This document shows, piece by piece, positions 57,104 through 64,000 of a stretch of DNA of 64,000 nucleotides. The notes beneath the pieces are model-generated. The model was given only the letters and a program-made list of their open reading frames with translations. It was not told the origin of the DNA and searched no databases. Within the stretch, counting starts at the first letter, position 1; the number at the start of each line of letters is the position of its first letter. The position numbers were made by a program, and so were the translations under genes. This stretch comes from Ypsolopha sequella (taxonomy: Eukaryota; Arthropoda; Insecta; Lepidoptera; Ypsolophidae), in NCBI GenBank assembly GCA_934047225.1, contig OW203986.1:14449221-14513220 (forward strand). Reading direction: 5' to 3'.

Positions 57104-59782
57104 TCTCCAGGGAAATATTTTGTTCCAATTAAAATCCAATAGGTACCAAAAATAAACGCTTTGTTAGGTTATGGGCATATTTGATTAAAAAATTTAGCAT
57201 TTTGACGGTTTAGTTTCCTGATTAGTTCCAACAATTAAAAAAGAGGCATTTTCGCCCGTTCTCCATTGAGATAATTACCTCACGCATATGTTAGGAGGTT
57301 TAATACTTTGTCAATACTTTTATTAACATGAAAATTACTGGATTGTTTGCTTTTTATAGAACAAAGGATATGTTAGATAAGAGATACGTTTAGGGCTTGC
57401 AACCCTCCGGCAGTGAGGGTGATAGCCGGGCGTTACTAACAGCCCGTCATGTTAGTGTCAGTCGATATGGTGAAGCCGGAGTTAATAGTAGAGATACATT
57501 TTGTAAGAACTTTTTAATGTTTTTGTAAAAACCAGAGCAATAAACGATCGGAAATTTTGCAAGAGATAGTTTGTGGGCCGGAGAGTGACATAGGCTACTT
57601 TTTATCCCGGAAAAATGCAAACTAAATAAAAACAAGTAAATTTAATTTTAATTAATAAAATAGCGACTTTTTCAAAATCTCCGGGCCTACACTTTTCGAA
57701 AGTTGGCAGCCCTAGATACGTTACGTATCCAGAGAAATCGGCCCTGCGCCAACGCTTTCCTTTTACACTTGACTATCCTGCTCAGTGGAAGCGGGCCGCT
57801 CAGAAATCTCGCGATTTCGAAGATTTTTATTTTTATTTATAAGAATGACGAGTTTTTAATATGACGGCCGTTTTATATTTCATTTTATACCACGTTTATT
57901 TTGGTATAAGTTTCATTGTCCATCATAGTTTAACCTTGCCTATCTTTGCGATTTTATTGGATGCAGAGAAATGCAAGTAATCGCGTATCGAACAAGATCA
58001 TGTATTTTTTTCAAAACTTTATTGTCACAATTTCACGGTTTATATTGAGTTTGAAAAGAGACAAAATTGGGAGATTGGGAGAGTTCCAATTTTGGTAACG
58101 TTTCGATAAGGGATTCCTTATATGAAATCTAATTTACCGACACCTTCCGCGTACTCATCGAAAAACTGCAAATAAGTGAAATATTAAAATGATGGATTAT
58201 TTGTTTTCAAGTGACGCTGGCGTTGTTCCATACATTTATGCGGAACTTAGTTCGGCAATACGTGAATAGATGGTACGAATTTTAACTTGACTAGAAAAGG
58301 AGTTATTAGCAAATGAGGGAATTTCCCTGTATGTATCTTTACTGATTCCGTTTAGGCCCGGAATAAGCAATAAATAATCCCAAAATGCTAACTTTTGCAC
58401 CGACTTACGCTAGTTTTATCATTACCACCTCAGATAAGTATTGTGGCATACAAAAAAAATCTGCTTTTAAATTGGAGTCTTGGCGGAGATGTTTCAACAC
58501 TTATGTGTGAAACGCATAATACCTCTTTTTCATAGGGGGTTAAAAAGGAATCGAAACTTTTCCATGTCAATTTGATGTGGTTATTTATTATCATTGTATA
58601 CACTATGTCTATGATTTGGTACCATCTACTGATAAAAACATCCGGAATATCTTTTTCACACCACCTGCTCGACAATGTCCAATTACATATCATGCAACCT
58701 CAACGTAAATTATATCTCAAGGGATATAAAGTTATATGAAAATCCCTAGGGAATAATAGTAGATTATTAACCAAGGGCTGTATGACATCAATTGCATACG
58801 AGGTTTTTGGCGCCTGAGCGAAGCGAAGGCGCTAATTAACCCGAGTATGCAATTGATGCTTACGCCCGAGATAAATACTCTGCTTTACATATCGATTGTG
58901 AGGTAAGTAAACAACAAGACAGCAGGTTTCAATGAACATTTATTAAGAAGAAAAAAATGTGTATTTAATTAAAATTAACGGCGGTAATATATTTTCGACA
59001 ACTGTTTTTGCCCTTTCTTTAATAAAATCGGGCGTTAGATCTATGTCTTCGTCACTAGACATGAGTAGTGTGTTTTCGCCGGTTCTGGACCACTGAGTAA
59101 TTAGTTAATGAGATGTGTCAACATTTGCCAAAATAAAACTCAAGTTAATTGACTATTCACTTAATACTGGTTAATGTGCATGTAATTTATTAATGGGATC
59201 ATTATTTATGTCTCATTCTAAACATGAAATTTTATAAAATGTGGATTTACCTCTCATTCCTAAAAAAATGTTAGTAGGTACGTACTGAATATCAAGTTTT
59301 CTTCAAATTCTCCATACAAACGCCAAAGTTATTATTTTATTATATGTTTAAAATGATTCAAGTATTGTATGGTTTGTTTTGAAGATATCTCCAGATGAAT
59401 GTTACTACATGATATAAAAGTTGATTTACTTTGGTCCAGTGACTGACGTCAATCATATATGCAGAAGTAACGTCTAAAACAATGCTCAGGTCACTTTTAG
59501 GTTTACTAAATTAGTATAGACCATTGATGTAATAAAATTGTTCTGAGGTGTAGACATAGTAAAACTGATAGTAGCTAGATTTCAGGTAAAATGATTTTTG
59601 GAAAGATGAAAACACAATTGTTTCATCTCATTACTTTTCTGTTGATAATGAAATAAGTAACACGAAAGTTTTGTTATAATCATTCCAAAGTTATTATTCA
59701 CTTAGTAATGGTTTATGTGCATGTCATTTATTATTAGGATACTTGTTTATCTATATCATTTATTAACGATGTAAATTGTCTT
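57104..59782. other. no host gene; small repeats
   Basis: 58750-58880 holds inverted arms (catcaattgcatacgag and cgagtatgcaattgatg) around a ggcgcctgagcgaagcgaag hairpin. On the minus strand 59062-58975 an ATG starts MSSDEDIDLTPDFIKERAKT, possibly a scrap of a tyrosine-recombinase-type element. At 59592-59640 a phrase like gattttggaaagatgaaaa repeats the end of the gene at 60570, which suggests the viral-like relic extends left to about 59100. Confidence 0.4.
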
Positions 59783-59816
59783 TATAAGCAATAAAGATCT
59801 CTGACGACTTATCAGT
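59783..59816 (+). promoter_or_regulatory. TATA box plus TCAGT initiator
   Basis: tataag at 59783 is followed 31 bases later by atcagtctcg (TCAGT at 59812-59816), the spacing and initiator of arthropod core promoters, also used by insect DNA viruses. It lies about 106 bp before the ATG of the spliced gene. Confidence 0.6.
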
Positions 59817-59921
59817 CTCGTTCTAGTTTTCGAACTTACTTTGTTATTTATAAAAGAAGACTTATTTTATTATTATTATAGTGGTGTTTTTGATCCCTGT
59901 CAGTCTATAAAAAACGAACAA

Positions 59922-60570
59922 ATGGAGGTAAGAATAACGAATCTTTATTTATTTTTTTACGTTTTATTCATAACCAAGTTTGATTCCTCAGGTTCTTTAT
60001 TTTCTTTTCTTCATATTTTTGTGTTTTTAGTTGTTTTATATATTTTTTTTGTTTTGTTTTCAGAATTCAAGGGAATTGTATATCAATGACGTGCAAGAAG
60101 ATGAAGTGTTTGATCCAGTTAGACAGAACCCATATTATTATGCTCAGGACCCTTTAGCCAACTTTGAGGAGGAAATGGCGTCTAGAGCTAAGAAAAGGAA
60201 GATTAATCAAAAGCCTGTTACTAATATCGATGCGTTTTTCGATAAAAAGGTGCCAATAAAGATCAAGAGAGGAATCAGTTCGAATGTTGGGAAACCTAAA
60301 GAAAATGGTATACAATACATAGCATTACCAGAAGAAGACAATGCTACGCATCTTATAAAAATTGAGTTATTTGATTTACATAAGATCCGTGATATTCCAC
60401 ATGAAGAACAATGGAAACATGCTGAAGTTCGAGTAAAATATGTTAGTAAAACCCCTGACGATGAAATTAAACGAATGAGTGAAAGTATTGTATACAAAAT
60501 TACGAAGTTTATAGCTGATAACTCTAAATGTAAGAGCTATTTTATTGATTTTGGAAAGATGAAAAAATAA
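59922..60570 (+). CDS. spliced small gene of a Polinton-like relic, 170 residues
   Basis: Exon 1 ends with an ATG codon and one more (59922-59927, context aacaaATGGAG|gtaaga). Intron 59928-60063 ends ttttcag, and exon 2 runs 60064-60570 to TAA, giving a protein starting MENSRELYINDVQEDEVFDP. The sequence has an acidic N-terminus, a basic cluster (RAKKRKINQK, NLS-like), IDAFFDKKVPIKIKRG, and a C-terminal half with mixed alpha/beta character. No family is recognised. It has a promoter upstream and AATAAA downstream (about 60652) and shows no break, unlike its polymerase and protease neighbours. The long frame through the intron (60031 start) is the unspliced reading. Alternative: the ORF survives by chance in a young element. 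Confidence 0.6.
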
Positions 60571-60593
60571 TCGTTTCACTTCCTTACTTTTGT

Positions 60594-60662
60594 AAAATAC
60601 GTTACAACTAATATTTTTATATTGCTCACATATAAGGTTTATTAAGTCAAAATAAAACAACT
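60594..60662 (+). repeat. ~70-bp repeat with poly(A) signal, copy 1
   Basis: gtaaaatacgttacaactaa through cacatataaggtttattaag to aaaataaaacaact. Repeated almost exactly at 61287-61356, on the other side of the polymerase fragment. In copy 1 it is the 3' untranslated end of the spliced gene. Confidence 0.9.
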
Positions 60663-60663
60663 T

Positions 60664-61278
60664 GGATTTATCTTAGAAGTTGATCTTGAATATCCCATTG
60701 AAAAACATGATCTACACTCTGATTTACCCTTCTGTCCTGAGCTCATAAAAACTTCAAATAATGCAGGTGAAAGATTGATCACAAGTCTTAATCCAAAATC
60801 AAAGTACGTGATTCACTACGTTAACTTAATACAATGTCTAGAACATGGATTAATTTTAACAAAAGTTCATCGTGTGTAGCAATTCAACCAGAAACCTTGG
60901 TTAAGAGAATATATAGACTTAAACACTAAATATCGTTCCCAGGCTACTTCTGCTTTTGATAAAGACTTCTATAAATTAATGAATAATTCTGTTTACGGTA
61001 AGACGATGGAAAATGTTGAAAAGAGGGTTAATGTCAAACTTGTAACACATTGGGAGAACAACGGTAAAAGAATGGGTGCGTCAAGTCTGTCAAGCAGACC
61101 GGGATATCAAAACCGAACTGTGTTTTCGAAAAATTTTATTGCGGTCCAATTAAAAAAAAACAAAACATGTCTATAACAAACCAATTTATCTCGCATTTTG
61201 TATTCTAGACTTATCCAAAACACTCATGTACCAATTTCACTACGACTACATGAAAATAAAATACGGTCAAAATGTAAA
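60664..61278 (+). pseudogene. protein-primed family B DNA polymerase, central (palm) fragment
   Basis: Reads EVDLEYP (motif A region), HSDLPFCPELIK, YVIHYVNLIQCLEHGL, then after an in-frame TAG (60877-60879) YIDLNTKYRSQA and LMNNSVYGKTMENV (motif B region), and after a frame change in the A-run near 61150-61160 PIYLAFCILDLSKTLMY to an end at about 61275. This is the DNA_pol_B_2 type found in Polintons/Mavericks, adintoviruses and bidnaviruses. The exonuclease/N-terminal part is missing and motif C with its paired aspartates was not found. It is inactive. Confidence 0.85.
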
Positions 61279-61286
61279 ACTAATGT

Positions 61287-61356
61287 AAAATACGTTACAA
61301 CTAATATTTTTTATATTACTCACATATAAGGTTTATTAAGTCAAAATAAAACAACT
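61287..61356 (+). repeat. ~70-bp repeat with poly(A) signal, copy 2
   Basis: Begins within the last codons of the polymerase fragment (ctaatgtaaaatacgttac) and ends aaaataaaacaact. It contains AATAAA, as in copy 1. Confidence 0.9.
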
Positions 61357-61376
61357 CATATCACATAACATAATCT

Positions 61377-61382
61377 TTTATT
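61377..61382 (-). terminator. poly(A) signal of the protease relic
   Basis: AATAAA on the minus strand, 10 bp after the stop codon of the outermost protease copy (61393-61395). It lies about 35 bp from the + strand AATAAA of the repeat, so the two genes were tightly convergent. Confidence 0.55.
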
Positions 61383-61392
61383 TATAATATCA

Positions 61393-61692
61393 TCAAAGCA
61401 ATCTGTTATAATAGTAGTTTAACATAAAATCGTTTAATATGGTATTATCATGATCGAACAGATTAATAAAATAGTCTAAAGAATATCTTTCCATTTTAAA
61501 ATAAATAAATAACAAAGCATATTCCCCCACATACTGAAGTTAAAAAACTTTGAAGAATCTTAGTGCTATGTATCCAATTATCCATTGCTTACAATTTCTA
61601 TTTAAAAATGATAAATGACTTCCTGTTGGTTTCCTTCCAAAACTGTCGAAATATTCTCCATCTTTATTTATAAAATGAATCAATTTAATAGT
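61393..61692 (-). pseudogene. adenain-like cysteine protease, C-terminal part, tandem copy 1
   Basis: On the minus strand one frame reads HFINKDGEYFDSFGRKPTGS and LNRNCKQW, a second LQSFLTSVCG with the presumed catalytic cysteine, a third GEYALLFIYFKMERYSL, then DNTILNDFML to a stop. These are hallmarks of the C5/adenain-like proteases of adenoviruses, Polintons and adintoviruses. Frame changes separate the blocks, one of them at a run of five G next to the cysteine. This leftmost copy keeps the natural C-terminus and poly(A) signal. The N-terminal half with the catalytic histidine is absent. Confidence 0.75.
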
Positions 61693-61778
61693 TCACATGC
61701 TTTTTATTGTATAATTTTATTTATTAAGATTGTATATTTGACATATCTGGTTATAACTATTTATAACACAACGAATAT

Positions 61779-62051
61779 AACATAAAATCGTTTAATATGG
61801 TATTATCATGATCGAACAGATTCATAAAATAGTCTAAAGAATATCTTTCCATTTTAAAATAAATAAATAACAAAGCATATTCCCCCACATACTGAAGTTA
61901 AAAAACTTTGAAGAATCTTAGTGCTATGTATCCAATTATCCATTGCTTACAATTTCTATTTTAAAAATGATAAATGACTTCCTGTTGGTTTCCTTCCAAA
62001 ACTGTCGAAATATTCTCCATCTTTATTTATAAAATGAATCAATTTAATAGT
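61779..62051 (-). pseudogene. adenain-like protease fragment, tandem copy 2
   Basis: Same fragment as copy 1, with one extra A on the coding strand in the stretch after SHLSF, which adds a further frameshift. Confidence 0.72.
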
Positions 62052-62137
62052 TCACATGCTTTTTATTGTATAATTTTATTTATTAAGATTGTATATTTGA
62101 CATATCTGGTTATAACTATTTATAACACAACGAATAT

Positions 62138-62409
62138 AACATAAAATCGTTTAATATGGTATTATCATGATCGAACAGATTAATAAAATAGTCTAAAGAA
62201 TATCTTTCCATATTAAAATAAATAAATAACAAAGCATATTCCCCCACATACTGAAGTTAAAAAACTTTGAAGAATCTTAGTGCTATGTATCCAATTATCC
62301 ATTGCTTACAATTTCTATTTAAAAATGATAAATGACTTCCTGTTGGTTTCCTTCCAAAACTGTCGAAATATTCTCCATCTTTATTTATAAAATGAATCAA
62401 TTTAATAGT
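62138..62409 (-). pseudogene. adenain-like protease fragment, tandem copy 3
   Basis: Same as copy 1 including the five-G frame change beside the cysteine. On the minus strand, the end toward the gene start continues into a different, 225-bp repeat rather than into the missing N-terminal half. Confidence 0.72.
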
Positions 62410-62432
62410 TCACATGCTTTTTATTGTATAAT

Positions 62433-62880
62433 TTTATTTATTAAGATTGTATATTTGGCATATCTGGTTATAACTATTTATAACACAACGAATATAACAT
62501 TGCACTATAATATACGAGTACGAATACAACAATTATTTTTTCACAACAAAAAAAGAAATTATAGCTTTTGAGAATGTTTTATAGACTTGTCAATTCAAGC
62601 GATACTCTCAGGAGAGAGATATCACAAATTAAATACAATAAAAAAAATATCGTGTATTTTATTTATTAAGATTGTATATTTGACATATCTGGTTATAACT
62701 ATTTATAACACAACGAATATAACATTGCACTATAATATGCGAGTACGAATACAACAATTATTTTTTCACAACAAAAAGAAAAAATATAGCTTTTGAGAAC
62801 GTTTTATAGACTTGTCAATTCAAGCGATACTCTCAGGAGAGAGATATCACAAATTAAATACAATTAAAAAAATATCGTGT
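62433..62880. repeat. second tandem repeat, 225-bp unit, 2 copies
   Basis: atttattaagattgtatatt through aacattgcactataata (62496 and 62721) to ctcaggagagagatatcaca. The first half of the unit is shared with the end of the 359-bp unit, so the two arrays interlock. On the minus strand it carries tctataaaacgttctc, a TATA-like box that could have been the protease promoter. Confidence 0.88.
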
Positions 62881-63034
62881 AATCTACCCAAACAATTCCA
62901 AGCATTTTGAAAATAACTGATTATAACACATGAAAAAAGTTATAATTCAAATAAATATTGAACATATAAATAAATCACTTAACTATACACGAGAACTTAA
63001 CTAAATAATACATTTTTATTTATGATATATAATT

Positions 63035-63509
63035 ATGTTACTTAAGCATCATTATAAATTTATCCTAAAGTGCCCCCATGGTAAAGTGTCCGTAGAATTC
63101 GATATCAAATACCTTTTAGAATCATCAGATGCCAATGTATTTTTTTTTTATCTTACAAATAACAAATTTGGTTTATTTAAAGATGAACATGAAGGTGAAA
63201 TTTTATTGGAGTTTGTAGGATTGCAATCGAAATTGTACTGCATAAAAACTGAAAGTCAAGAAATAAAAAAAGCAAAAGGTACAAAAAAAGTGTATCACGA
63301 AAAACCTAGAGCTTTCAGATTATGATAACGTCTTATTACGTGGCAAGGAACTCAGAAAGACAAACGTACATTTCAAGTCAATAAAACATCAGTTATTTAC
63401 ACAGGAGCTTAACAAGGTGGTATTATCACGCAGGGACAACAAAAAAATTATTTTAAAAGATAATATACGAGTATCAACACTATCTTGGGGCCATCATTTA
63501 CTATTTTGA
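63035..63509 (+). pseudogene. family B DNA polymerase, C-terminal fragment
   Basis: The frame to 63325 ends with NKFGLFKDEHEGEILLEFVG, LQSKLYCIKTES and IKKAKGTKK, the conserved region after palm motif C in protein-primed polymerases. At about 63315-63325 the frame changes and continues through LLRGKELRKTNVHFKSIKHQ, FTQELNKVVLSRRDNKK and STLSWGHHLLF to TGA at 63507. About 1.8 kb of repeats separates it from the central fragment, and the sequence that should carry motif C is absent. Confidence 0.85.
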
Positions 63510-63524
63510 GCAGTACTTTTCAAA

Positions 63525-64000
63525 ATGGATGCAGGGTTTTTGAGAGATGTGATGGTATCAAAACATACATACATTCACAGAAATGGTACTAAAATTACAA
63601 CAGGACTATATGCTGCATCAGATTTTAACATTTTTGTTAAAGTAAAGAAGAACACAGATGTATTATTTCTATCGTTTGTTGAATGGCAGAGGATATCCGA
63701 TGATTTGTATAAATATTATGTTGGTGAAATTTATAATCTTAAGTCGTTTACATACTTATTTTGTGAAAAAGGATGTTCTTTAACTTTTATACATTTTATT
63801 TTCATAGCTCTATATGAATATCTATTATGTATAACAAAAAAGAGTTCAGAAACTCCAAAACGATTATGAAGTTGTTTTAAACTTTATAAATAAAATAACA
63901 AAATATTTGAAAACAAATTGTATCTCAAATAACAATGTATTAAAAAGTATACTAGCATTTAATGTAGACTCAAACTCTATTGTAGAATTAGAACTTATAA
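63525..64000 (+). pseudogene. unknown ORF of the relic, runs off the window
   Basis: Starts MDAGFLRDVMVSKHTYIHRN 15 bp after the polymerase stop, in the same orientation, and reads through NIFVKVKKNTDVLFLSFVEW to a stop at 63867. The frame one base over remains open from about 63843 to the edge (KLQNDYEVVLNFINKITKYL), which suggests one frameshift in a longer gene. Its spacing from the polymerase fits a compact viral-type genome. No family recognised. Confidence 0.5.

Larger units (their letters stand above)
61415..62500. repeat. tandem array, 358-359-bp unit, 3 copies
   Basis: Units start aacataaaatcgtttaatat at 61421, 61779 and 62138, and differ at only a few positions (for example one extra T at about 61964 and single changes near 61822 and 62211). 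The near identity implies recent amplification. The unit contains the protease fragment on the minus strand. Confidence 0.95.

Noticed and set aside
59841..60089. 82-codon hydrophobic frame (IFVFLVVLYIFFVLF) as a membrane protein
   Set aside because: It reads through a T-rich intron with good GT-AG borders; the apparent membrane segment is the polypyrimidine tract in translation.
62332..62796. 79- and 69-codon plus-strand frames with near-identical C-termini
   Set aside because: They are translations of the AT-rich 225-bp tandem repeat; the coding signal in the adjoining array is on the minus strand.
60664..63509. Bidnavirus (densovirus-like) origin for the polymerase
   Set aside because: The polymerase type alone would allow it, but the adenain-like protease fragments on the opposite strand favour a Polinton/adintovirus-type element.
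1..64000. tRNA, rRNA or CRISPR features
   Set aside because: No GGTTCGAATCC-type T-arm in a cloverleaf context, no rRNA blocks, and the tandem repeats present have units and spacers unlike CRISPR arrays.

Overview
The window looks like nuclear DNA of an insect, most probably a moth or butterfly (Lepidoptera). It is AT-rich, its genes have small exons with GT-AG introns, and about half of what can be recognised is transposable-element debris. The debris includes hAT MITEs with CAGTGGCGTGCA ends, TTAA-flanked MITEs, mariner and RTE remnants, and an interspersed repeat running from GGGTTCCGTAC to CGAGTCTGACTCGCACTTGG that I know as common in Lepidoptera. No prokaryotic features, CRISPR array, rRNA or tRNA were seen. 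The species cannot be named from sequence alone.

Two host genes are supported. HEATR3 (the symportin/Syo1 family, which escorts ribosomal proteins uL18 and uL5 into the nucleus) lies on the + strand in eight exons from 13028 to 22898, and every splice phase can be followed to a 639-residue protein. Facing it on the - strand, four exons between 30595 and 25334 (order 30595-30489, 29083-28930, 26562-26406, 26209-25334) encode the last ~430 residues of an unidentified, largely disordered protein with an NPF motif followed by a KKKRAPPPP motif. Its upstream exons were not found. The genes are convergent, and a 613-bp fold-back element with a perfect 8-bp target duplication sits between their 3' ends.

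Most of the rest is repeats, many nested. 1-13000: MITEs, including two copies of a 230-bp element with a shared internal ORF (3250-3476 and 11163-11393). 13160-22787: HEATR3 introns holding an RTE 3' end, a decayed mariner, an antisense LINE fragment and several hairpin elements, one ending 18 bp before the last exon. 25-31 kb: the - strand gene with MITEs in its introns. 31-59 kb: no convincing host exon; hAT elements with exact 8-bp duplications, four copies of a 390-bp repeat, long and short forms of the GTTCCGTA repeat, a tandem satellite, and LINE remains.

The most interesting part is 59.7-64 kb. It is a degraded relic of a Polinton/Maverick-like (adintovirus-like) element. It holds pieces of a protein-primed family B DNA polymerase on the + strand and three tandem copies of the C-terminal part of an adenain-like cysteine protease on the - strand. 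The polymerase and protease are broken by stops and frameshifts. Beside them lies a small spliced gene that looks intact (170 residues, TATA box plus TCAGT initiator), and a further ORF runs off the window edge.
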